A stretch of 40,721 nt of DNA from JAWXVE01 sp044425575 (GTDB taxonomy: Bacteria; Bacillota; Clostridia; Lachnospirales; Lachnospiraceae), in assembly GCA_044425575.1 (NCBI GenBank), contig JAWXVE010000014.1, positions 1-40,721 of the forward strand, written 5' to 3'. The notes under the pieces are model-generated. The model did not search any database. It had not been told where the DNA came from and was given only the letters and a program-made list of their open reading frames with translations. The position numbers and the translations under genes were made by a program. The first letter of the stretch is position 1, and each line of letters starts with the position of its first letter. Of the stretch, positions 9,182 to 16,144 are shown one piece after another.

Positions 9182-9239
9182 AGCCTGCCTCCTTTTCCTT
9201 TTTCATTATTATTTGTAATTTGCTTTCTTTTATGAATTA

Positions 9240-9268
9240 ATCATAACTCCTTTTCCTTTCTTTTTCAA
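9240..9268 (-). promoter_or_regulatory. Sigma-A promoter of the mtlF operon
   Basis: Minus-strand TTGAAA (9263-9268) and TATGAT (9240-9245) are 17 bases apart, about 60 bases before the mtlF ATG. The -35 box lies exactly 16 bases downstream of the palindromic operator, the same distance as at mtlA. Confidence 0.8.
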
Positions 9269-9270
9269 TG

Positions 9271-9320
9271 AAAAGACCCTTGTATTTGGCACTATTAGAT
9301 AGTGCCAAATACAAGGGTCT
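9271..9320 (-). terminator. 22-bp perfect hairpin after mtlR, probable terminator that contains the mtlF operator
   Basis: The arms 9274-9295 and 9299-9320 are perfectly complementary, with a 3-base loop. The hairpin begins 5 bases after the mtlR stop and on the minus strand is followed by TTTTC, so it can terminate mtlR transcripts, though the T run is short. The centre of the same inverted repeat is the operator at 9285-9309. Confidence 0.65.
9285..9309. promoter_or_regulatory. Palindromic operator upstream of mtlF, probable MtlR site
   Basis: TTTGGCACTA-N5-TAGTGCCAAA, a perfect palindrome. The same half-sites and spacing recur at 12980-13004 before mtlA. The half-site TTGNCAC resembles published Bacillus/Geobacillus MtlR boxes as I recall them, but the two halves stand about 3 bp farther apart here. 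Position upstream of -35 fits an activator. Confidence 0.7.
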
Positions 9321-9325
9321 GTAGC

Positions 9326-11428
9326 TCAAGTTGTTTCTGTGAATTGACCAAGATAACTTGCGAAATATTTCTTTAATTGTACAGCTAATAATTCTCGAAC
9401 TTGGCCTTTCTCTCCTCTTAATACTACATCCATAAAAGAGGAATCTTCCACCAGTATTCCGCTAATATATCCCAGTACTTGAGAATTCAATGGTAAGTTC
9501 TCGTCAATTGGCAAAAGCATCACAAATGCAACTTTAATTTGCTTAAAATAAGCATCTTGAAATGCACCTAAATCCTCACTCATCCAAATATGAAAATTGG
9601 GATAGGATACTCCTGCTGTTCTTGCATGAAATAAACCAAATTCTAATTCTGCATATATTTGTGTCGCTATTTTTTCTCGTTCATTTATGCTCTTACGAAT
9701 CATATTCTGCTGATCTTCATAGGGCGATAATTGTGTTCCTATATGCATTAATAATTCCTCTAAAGTAATCTTTGGATTCACCTTATGTAATTGCATGTTT
9801 TTAATAATATGATTAATCTGCGTAGCCACTAGGTGCACTTCTTCCATCTGATCTTCAAAACCTGTGGTTTCCTTTTTCTTACGTGGCATTCTTTCATACT
9901 TAGTAACCATTTTCCTAATGCGATCAATATCTTCTTCATTTAATAATGGATTCACTTCTATTAAAGGTATGGAACTAGTTTCCATTTGAATACTCGTTAT
10001 ACAAAAATCATACTTTTGCTCTTCGTATGCAGTCATATCCCGCTTTCCATACGTTTTTAGAATCATACGCTCTTGAAATATTTTTTCAAGCTTAGAAGAC
10101 ATTAACCTGGAAATTCCAATTCCACTAGAACAAATAACAGCGACTTTTACTGGTCGCAAGTTTTCTAATAATCCTTCTGCTCGTACAAGAGCTGCCCCGA
10201 AATGAACAGCCAAGAACCCTACCTCAGCCTTTGGTACTGGCTTTCTCAAGCGTTCTTCTATTACCCTGGCTACAATTTCACACTTTGCGAATATGTCTGC
10301 GTAATCTCTCATAATCCCTTCTAAGATTGGATTATGAATCTCCATTCCATGTTGCAATCGAATTAAGGTTGGTTGTAAATGTGCTAACAATCCTTGGATA
10401 AACTCTTCGTCTCGTCGTAGTAAATATGCCTTTTCTTTATCAAAAGCATAAATCATATCATTTAGCAGCTGTTTCGTTTCCTGACTATCTAAGGCACCAT
10501 GTTGTTTCCCTTCCCAATGAATTACCTCATGTTTGGCACCTTTAATATGCAAACAGATATAAGAAATTTCAATGTCTGGAATTTCAATATGAAACTCCTC
10601 TTCTAAGGACCATACAATATCTTCTGCCAACTGATATTCCTCATCTTCTTGAAATTGTTTGTTCCATGTATGATCTTCTTCCATAATTTCATTCTGTAAT
10701 ACGCGATGAATGGCAATGGCAATATGTATTACAAGACCCATATGAGAACTTTCTGTCATGGAATGAATATTGGGATTTGATAACTTTGCAATACAGTTAA
10801 CTACTCGCTGAATGGTCTCTTCTTGTAGCATGATACCAATACCACTTTTCTTAATCGCATCATAACTAACACTCATTTCCAGCGGTGTTTCATACGCTTC
10901 CCACATAATGGTTGTATCCATATTATCGTGAATAAAAGCACGAATGGCTTTTCTATAATTTTGCTCTGTTCCCTCTACATAGATTCCACTACCCGGCTTA
11001 CGTACAATTTTCATATTATATTGTAAAAGCCATTTTTCTACAATTTCTAGGTCTGCACGAATGGTCGCCTCACTTACTTGAAACTTACTACTATAGATAA
11101 ATAACTTTTTCAAGCCTTTTTCTTTTAAAATCTCAAGTGTAAGGCGTTTCCTTCTTTCTTCTCGATTAGCAGCATCATATACTTCATTGGATGCAATTTC
11201 TCCTAGCAGTGCATCCTTTTTCTCTTTCGTCCCCTCAATCCATACCCCAACTCCTGTTTTTGACTGAAATGTTACATCATAAGGCTTTAAACTACTACCA
11301 ATATACTCTAGTTCCCGTTGTATCGTACGTTTGCTTACACCTACTTGTTCTGCTAATTCTTTCACCGACATAACTGTTTCGTTGGTTAATAGCACCTCTA
11401 ACAACATTTTCATTCTTGGGGTCAACAT
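9326..11428 (-). CDS. mtlR: MtlR-type transcription activator with PTS regulation domains
   Basis: DNA-binding activator controlled by PTS phosphorylation, expected to switch on both mtl units. The 700 residues show two helix-turn-helix regions (about 20-41 and 114-131), two PTS regulation domains with conserved histidines (His235 and His294 in the first; His350 and His409 in the second), an EIIB-Gat-like domain with Cys433 in CSSGIGIS, and a C-terminal mannitol/fructose EIIA-like domain with His601 in LFHARTAGV. All phosphorylation sites known in the family are kept, so regulation by HPr and the EII proteins should be intact. AAGGAGA stands 7 bases before the ATG. The gene lies 45 bases after mtlA with no terminator between, so it is probably cotranscribed, and is followed by the hairpin at 9271-9320. 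Confidence 0.93.
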   Translation of the reverse strand: MLTPRMKMLLEVLLTNETVMSVKELAEQVGVSKRTIQRELEYIGSSLKPYDVTFQSKTGVGVWIEGTKEKKDALLGEIASNEVYDAANREERRKRLTLEILKEKGLKKLFIYSSKFQVSEATIRADLEIVEKWLLQYNMKIVRKPGSGIYVEGTEQNYRKAIRAFIHDNMDTTIMWEAYETPLEMSVSYDAIKKSGIGIMLQEETIQRVVNCIAKLSNPNIHSMTESSHMGLVIHIAIAIHRVLQNEIMEEDHTWNKQFQEDEEYQLAEDIVWSLEEEFHIEIPDIEISYICLHIKGAKHEVIHWEGKQHGALDSQETKQLLNDMIYAFDKEKAYLLRRDEEFIQGLLAHLQPTLIRLQHGMEIHNPILEGIMRDYADIFAKCEIVARVIEERLRKPVPKAEVGFLAVHFGAALVRAEGLLENLRPVKVAVICSSGIGISRLMSSKLEKIFQERMILKTYGKRDMTAYEEQKYDFCITSIQMETSSIPLIEVNPLLNEEDIDRIRKMVTKYERMPRKKKETTGFEDQMEEVHLVATQINHIIKNMQLHKVNPKITLEELLMHIGTQLSPYEDQQNMIRKSINEREKIATQIYAELEFGLFHARTAGVSYPNFHIWMSEDLGAFQDAYFKQIKVAFVMLLPIDENLPLNSQVLGYISGILVEDSSFMDVVLRGEKGQVRELLAVQLKKYFASYLGQFTETT

Positions 11429-11473
11429 AAGTGTGTCTCCTTTTCCTATAGAACTTACCTCGTCTATATTCTA

Positions 11474-12871
11474 TCACACTTTTCCATGATTGGCTTTTAA
11501 ATCTTCGATTAATTGGTCATATTCTGGTGCATTCATAAAGTTTGTAATTAAGACTAATTGTGCATTTGGATTGCTAGCTGCTGCTCGTTCCCGAAGATTT
11601 TCATGTGTTACAACTAGCTGAATCTCTGCCGGAATAGACGATACGGATGTATGAATTACATGAATTCCTTCTAGTCCTGCCGCTGCGATTTTCTTGCGAA
11701 CCACCGTGGCACCCATGGCACTAGACCCCATACCTGCATCACATGCAAAAGCGATTTGTGTGATTTTCCCGTTTCCTTCCGCTCCATCTTGTGTAGGTTC
11801 TGCAATTCCCTTTGCTGCACGCTTCATACTATCTTTTTTCGCTTGCGCTTCTTCTATAGTTGTATCTTTTCCCATAAACTTAAGTAATGGAACCGAAATA
11901 ACAAATGCTACCGCTGTGGAGACTAACACCCCAAGAAGTAATCCTAAATAAGAATTACGATCACACATTGCCAAAAGTGCAAATATACTTCCTGGTGAAG
12001 CAGCTGATGTAAGTCCCACATCAAACATACTAAAGATAAACACACCACTGGCTCCACCACAAATAGCAGAAATTAGTAAAAGAGGATTCATTAATACATA
12101 TGGAAAATAAATTTCATGAATTCCACCTAAGAAATGAATAATGGCTGCTCCTGGTGCTGTGGATTTCGCTGTTCCTTTTCCTACTAAACAATAAGCTAAT
12201 AAAATACCAAGTCCTGGTCCTGGGTTAGATTCTAATAAGAAAAAGATTGATTTGCCATATTCTTCTACTTGCTGGATACCAAGCGGCGAAAAGATGCCAT
12301 GGTTCAATGCATTATTTAAGAATAAAATCTTAGCTGGTTCTACAAAGATACTAACCAGTGGCAAGAGTCCATTCTCTACAAATACATTAACGCCTGCAGC
12401 TAATAGATTATTCAGCCAAGTAACGACTGGTGTCACTCCCTTCATGGCAACAAGTGCAAGGATAGCACCTATAATTCCAATGGAGAAGTTGTTCACTAAC
12501 ATTTCAAAACCTGCTTTTACTTTTCCTTCTACTGCCTGATCAAACTTCTTAATCACAAGAGCTGATAAAGGTCCAATAATCATAGCCCCCAAAAACATGG
12601 GAACATCTGCACCCACCACTACGCCCATAGTTGCAATCGTTGCAATGACTCCACCACGATGTCCATGTACATTAGAACCTGCTGTATAAGCAATTAATAA
12701 CGGCAATAAGGTATAAGACATTGGCGTTACTAATTCTGCAAATGTTTCATTTGGCAACCACCCTGTCTCAATAAATAATGCTGTAATAATTCCCCATGCA
12801 ATAAATGCACCAATATTGGGCATTACCATACCACTTAATACTCTTCCAAATACCTGTACTTTTTCTTTCAT
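11474..12871 (-). CDS. mtlA: Mannitol-type PTS permease EIICB
   Basis: Membrane transporter that imports and phosphorylates mannitol or a close hexitol. The 465-residue protein has the EIIC membrane domain (about 1-335, many hydrophobic helices) with the substrate-site motif GGIHEIYFPYVLM near 249-261, a hydrophilic linker, and the EIIB domain with phosphorylated Cys377 in ACDAGMGSSAMGA. There is no fused EIIA, which is supplied by MtlF. I chose the ATG at 12871 because GAGGTGG lies 5 bases upstream; an earlier in-frame start at 12913 would leave almost no leader behind the promoter at 12935. It is the first gene of mtlA-mtlR. Specificity for mannitol is a family inference. Confidence 0.94.
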   Translation of the reverse strand: MKEKVQVFGRVLSGMVMPNIGAFIAWGIITALFIETGWLPNETFAELVTPMSYTLLPLLIAYTAGSNVHGHRGGVIATIATMGVVVGADVPMFLGAMIIGPLSALVIKKFDQAVEGKVKAGFEMLVNNFSIGIIGAILALVAMKGVTPVVTWLNNLLAAGVNVFVENGLLPLVSIFVEPAKILFLNNALNHGIFSPLGIQQVEEYGKSIFFLLESNPGPGLGILLAYCLVGKGTAKSTAPGAAIIHFLGGIHEIYFPYVLMNPLLLISAICGGASGVFIFSMFDVGLTSAASPGSIFALLAMCDRNSYLGLLLGVLVSTAVAFVISVPLLKFMGKDTTIEEAQAKKDSMKRAAKGIAEPTQDGAEGNGKITQIAFACDAGMGSSAMGATVVRKKIAAAGLEGIHVIHTSVSSIPAEIQLVVTHENLRERAAASNPNAQLVLITNFMNAPEYDQLIEDLKANHGKV

Positions 12872-12934
12872 CCATACCACCTCATATTTTCTAATGATAA
12901 TTGATTTGGCCAATCAACTTGTTCTGTTAGATTT

Positions 12935-12963
12935 ATCATACGAGATAATAAGTGAAATCTCAA
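12935..12963 (-). promoter_or_regulatory. Sigma-A promoter of mtlA
   Basis: Minus-strand TTGAGA (12958-12963) and TATGAT (12935-12940) with a 17-base spacer, about 65 bases before the mtlA ATG. Spacer length and -10 sequence are identical to those of the mtlF promoter. Confidence 0.8.
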
Positions 12964-12979
12964 GAACTACAAAAAGGTA

Positions 12980-13004
12980 TTTGACACTATCCCCTAGTGC
13001 CAAA
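12980..13004. promoter_or_regulatory. Palindromic operator upstream of mtlA, probable MtlR site
   Basis: Minus strand TTTGGCACTA-N5-TAGTGTCAAA, one base off perfect symmetry. It ends 16 bases before the -35 box, the same geometry as at mtlF. Confidence 0.7.
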
Positions 13005-13010
13005 ATCTGT

Positions 13011-13053
13011 GAATATCCCCCTATACCATCTAAGACGATAAAGGGGGATATTC
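13011..13053 (-). terminator. 12-bp stem-loop after the dCache chemoreceptor gene
   Basis: The perfect arms 13011-13022 and 13042-13053 (GAATATCCCCCT and its complement) enclose 19 bases, starting 13 bases after the chemoreceptor stop. No T run follows on the minus strand, so termination is less certain; it separates the chemoreceptor from the mtlA promoter region. Confidence 0.45.
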
Positions 13054-13066
13054 TTCTTATGTTCTA

Positions 13067-15118
13067 TTAAACTTGAAACTTGGCTGTTACATTCTTTAAG
13101 GTATTTGCTAGTTCTTCTAACTTTTCACTTTCCTTGGTAATCATAACTGCATCGCCCATTACAGAATCTGTATTGGTGGCCACTTCTCTCGTTCCTGCTG
13201 CTCCTTCTTCTGTAGAGAGCTTAAGATTCTCAAAGGCTTCTGAAATACTATGAATCTCTCCTGTAATCTCCTGCGCCACTGTTGAAAATTCATCCAAGAT
13301 TTGTTTCACGTATCTGGCATCTTCATCGTATTGTTCACTGGTATCTAATAACTTCGTAGAAGTTGCTTGCATGTTAGTTTCCACAAATCGTAATACTTCA
13401 TTAGCACAATCACAAAGATTCGCTACACTTTCTTGCACTAAGTTGGCAATTCGTTGAATTTCTGTTGCCGTTCCTTGAGAGGTTTCCGCTAATCGGCTAA
13501 TCTCCTGTGCAACAACTGCGAAGCCTCTACCAGCTTCGCCAGCTCTGGCTGCTTCAATGGACGCATTCAAAGATAATAGGCTAGTTTGATCTGTAATGGC
13601 AAGGATAGACCCTGTTAATGAATTGATTTCTTCTACGTGCTTGGAGTCTTCAATTGCCTGTTCTAATCGTTCCTTGGAATTCAGAATCAAGTTCTTCGTT
13701 GCCTCTGCCGACTCTATGGAGTCATGATTTAATTGTTCTGCACGCTTTGTAATCTCTAAAATAGCCTTATTACCATCTTCATTCTTCTCTTCCATCACAT
13801 GTACATATTCACTCATACGCACTGTAGTATCATTCAAATGATTGGCTGTTACTGCTGTCTCCTCCATACTTGCTGATAACTCTTCTGATATAGCTGATAT
13901 ACTAGAGATTTGATCCGTTACATTCTCAATAACAGTTCCTAAATGTACAACTGAACCATGCATCTCCACACTTCCATCTGAAACAGTTCCTAATACATCT
14001 CTCATGGAGATTTGGATTGCATCAATGGTTCTGGCAAGAATTCCAATTTCATTACGCTTCTTCATGAATTTACGATACTTTGTACCTGTAAAATCTCCGT
14101 TACTCATTTGATTTAAGTCCACAACCATCTTCTCAATTGGTTTCGAGATTCTATGTCCAATGATAAATGCAACAAAGGTAAGGAAAAAGCAAGAAACCAG
14201 AATAATAATCCTAATATTTCTAGTCATAACATCTACCCCTGCTGTCACTTCTTCAACAGGTGCAATTACTCCAACTACAAATCCGTTGGATAAGGTACTG
14301 TAAGCAATATAACTCTCTGTGGCATCTTCAGTATGTATGGTAATAAATCCTTCTTCTGCCTCTACTAATGCTTCTTCTAACTCTCCATATCCCACCGAGT
14401 CTAAGGTGTCTACTTGACTATAATCATCATGGACTAAAAATTCATGCTGCGCATTCAAGAGGAAAATCTGTCCTGATTCATACATCTCCATATTACTAAA
14501 AGAACTACGTATACTCTCAAATCCCACGTCAATTCCTACGACAATTAGAAATTGTGAATTCATGTTAATCGGTGCACAATAAGTGATATACTCTTCTCCA
14601 TCTGCATTAATCATAGGGTTTAGCCACGCTGCAACGCGCCCTTGTTCTGCTACTGTGTAGAATTCATATTCTGGTGCTCCTGCCAACATATCTGTATAAG
14701 CTGCTTGTCGATCTATGGATACCAACTGTCCATCCTCTAGATTCACTGCTACTACTTCCCCTAATAACTTAGGATTTGAATAAGCATAAATACTATCCAT
14801 CTCATAAGACTTGGCTAAATCTGTCATATAAAAACGGAGAGTCGTCATATAATCTTCATTATAATCCACATCTGTAATCCTATAAGATTCATATGTATTA
14901 TACACAAATCGTTGCATGCCATCTACAATCTCTTCGTATAATTGAAATGTTAAATCTACTTCGTTGGCATACTGCTTAGACAGAGCCATCATTCTGCCTT
15001 CTGCCTCGGGCAATACTTGTTCCTTAGCCGTGTTAATACTGCTGGTTCCAATTACAGCAGACACAAATATTACACATAAAATAATCGTCCAAATAATAGA
15101 TGATGATATTTTCTTCAT
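13067..15118 (-). CDS. Methyl-accepting chemotaxis protein with a double Cache domain
   Basis: Chemoreceptor of 683 residues: N-terminal membrane segment at about 7-25, extracellular dCache-type domain at about 35-290 (ending NGFVVGVIAPVEEV), second membrane segment at about 302-321, HAMP linker, then the cytoplasmic coiled coil with the invariant tip NASIEAARAGEAGRGFAVVA. dCache domains often bind amino acids, organic acids or amines; the ligand here is unknown. It lacks a C-terminal methylesterase/transferase-binding pentapeptide. The ribosome site GGGGAGGAG is strong. It sits upstream of mtlA on the same strand but is separated from it by a stem-loop and the mtlA promoter, so a shared role with mannitol uptake is only a neighbourhood hint. 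Confidence 0.95.
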   Translation of the reverse strand: MKKISSSIIWTIILCVIFVSAVIGTSSINTAKEQVLPEAEGRMMALSKQYANEVDLTFQLYEEIVDGMQRFVYNTYESYRITDVDYNEDYMTTLRFYMTDLAKSYEMDSIYAYSNPKLLGEVVAVNLEDGQLVSIDRQAAYTDMLAGAPEYEFYTVAEQGRVAAWLNPMINADGEEYITYCAPINMNSQFLIVVGIDVGFESIRSSFSNMEMYESGQIFLLNAQHEFLVHDDYSQVDTLDSVGYGELEEALVEAEEGFITIHTEDATESYIAYSTLSNGFVVGVIAPVEEVTAGVDVMTRNIRIIILVSCFFLTFVAFIIGHRISKPIEKMVVDLNQMSNGDFTGTKYRKFMKKRNEIGILARTIDAIQISMRDVLGTVSDGSVEMHGSVVHLGTVIENVTDQISSISAISEELSASMEETAVTANHLNDTTVRMSEYVHVMEEKNEDGNKAILEITKRAEQLNHDSIESAEATKNLILNSKERLEQAIEDSKHVEEINSLTGSILAITDQTSLLSLNASIEAARAGEAGRGFAVVAQEISRLAETSQGTATEIQRIANLVQESVANLCDCANEVLRFVETNMQATSTKLLDTSEQYDEDARYVKQILDEFSTVAQEITGEIHSISEAFENLKLSTEEGAAGTREVATNTDSVMGDAVMITKESEKLEELANTLKNVTAKFQV

Positions 15119-15237
15119 GTTCCTTCTCCTCCCCGACTACTACCCTTAACGTTTTCTTCATAGATGTTTCGGGCAATCCATTCTTATCAAGCTGTATCTA
15201 TGTATACATTATTGTTTTCTAATAGTAATGTAATATC

Positions 15238-15267
15238 AGTATATCACAATATGCCATATAAAGTCCA
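15238..15267 (-). promoter_or_regulatory. Possible promoter of the dCache chemoreceptor gene
   Basis: The region 15119-15349 holds no gene. The best promoter-like match on the minus strand is TGGACT (15262-15267), an 18-base spacer and TATACT (15238-15243), which would give a leader of about 110 bases. I see no recognisable c-di-GMP riboswitch consensus in that leader. Confidence 0.3.
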
Positions 15268-15349
15268 TATTTCTTGTAATTTTTTATCACATTTTACTCA
15301 CATTTACATTTATACTTTATTACGTACAGTAACTGGTACCATAAGACCT

Positions 15350-15389
15350 AAAAAAAGAATCCACTCAACAATTTTGCTAAGTGGATTCT
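15350..15389 (-). terminator. Rho-independent terminator after the lipoprotein gene
   Basis: The 10-bp perfect stem (15356-15365 with 15380-15389) lies 2 bases after the stop codon and on the minus strand is followed by seven T. It ends the unit EAL protein-lipoprotein. Confidence 0.9.
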
Positions 15390-15391
15390 GT

Positions 15392-16114
15392 TTAATTATT
15401 ATCAAAATAATCCCATAATTCATCAAGGGTCATGGTATATTCTACTTCTGTTATTGCTCCCTTTTGAATCAAAAATTCTGTTACACCATATTCCGTTCCA
15501 TTATCCGCCCAATCGTAGGTATAACCTAGCCTTGTCCAAGGGTAAGCTCCATAGTAATAAGAATCTAAGATATTCTGGTCAAACCACTCTTGGTATTCTT
15601 CCTCTACACCCTCTGGCAGATAATTCATCATGGTCCCATCCGTAGCATCACTTTGGTAAGCTGGTCTTGTCACATCACTAAGGTCTACCCACATTGCAGT
15701 AACAACTGTATGACCACTACCTTCCGGTAATCCAATGAGTTGTTCCAATCGCAATGCCCAATCCTCCACGTCATCCTTCTCTTCTTCGTAAAATGCTTCC
15801 AACTCTTTATCCGTAAATGACCATACACTGCCCCATTCTAGAGTAACGTCTTCCCCTTCAAGATAACTATCTGGATAAGAATGATAGGTCAAGAGCAATA
15901 CGCGTCCTTCCTCATCCCATGTTACCATTTCATCTAAAGCATCTAATGTGACTAATTCATATATCTCATCTTCCTCTGCTACCATGGAATCAGCCATGGC
16001 TAATTCATATAAGGTTTTGTCTCCCTCGGCATTGCTTGTAACTTCTGTGGTACCACAACCTACTCCTAATACTGTAATCATACATACGACAATTAATATT
16101 CTCACTCTTTTCAT
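15392..16114 (-). CDS. Lipoprotein of unknown function
   Basis: I do not recognise a domain. The 240-residue product begins with a basic, hydrophobic signal and a probable lipid-attachment Cys20 in LGVGCGTT, followed by a very acidic, aromatic-rich secreted part (many Asp, Glu, Trp, Tyr; for example a WDEEGRVLLLTYHSYPDSY stretch and the C-terminal LDELWDYFDNN). The lipobox is slightly off consensus (Gly at -3). I place the start at the ATG at 16114, with a weak AAGTGAG before it; the longer reading uses a TTG at 16135 with no ribosome site. It begins 30 bases after the EAL protein gene and shares its transcript, so a sensor or envelope partner of that protein is plausible but unproven. Confidence 0.85.
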   Translation of the reverse strand: MKRVRILIVVCMITVLGVGCGTTEVTSNAEGDKTLYELAMADSMVAEEDEIYELVTLDALDEMVTWDEEGRVLLLTYHSYPDSYLEGEDVTLEWGSVWSFTDKELEAFYEEEKDDVEDWALRLEQLIGLPEGSGHTVVTAMWVDLSDVTRPAYQSDATDGTMMNYLPEGVEEEYQEWFDQNILDSYYYGAYPWTRLGYTYDWADNGTEYGVTEFLIQKGAITEVEYTMTLDELWDYFDNN

Positions 16115-16144
16115 ATCTTTTACACTCACTTTCAACTTTAATGG

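Noticed and set aside
15119..15237. Possible c-di-GMP riboswitch in the leader of the dCache chemoreceptor gene
   Set aside because: The leader is long enough and c-di-GMP genes are nearby, but I found none of the conserved GEMM sequence blocks, only a weak 7-bp inverted repeat with a 30-base loop.
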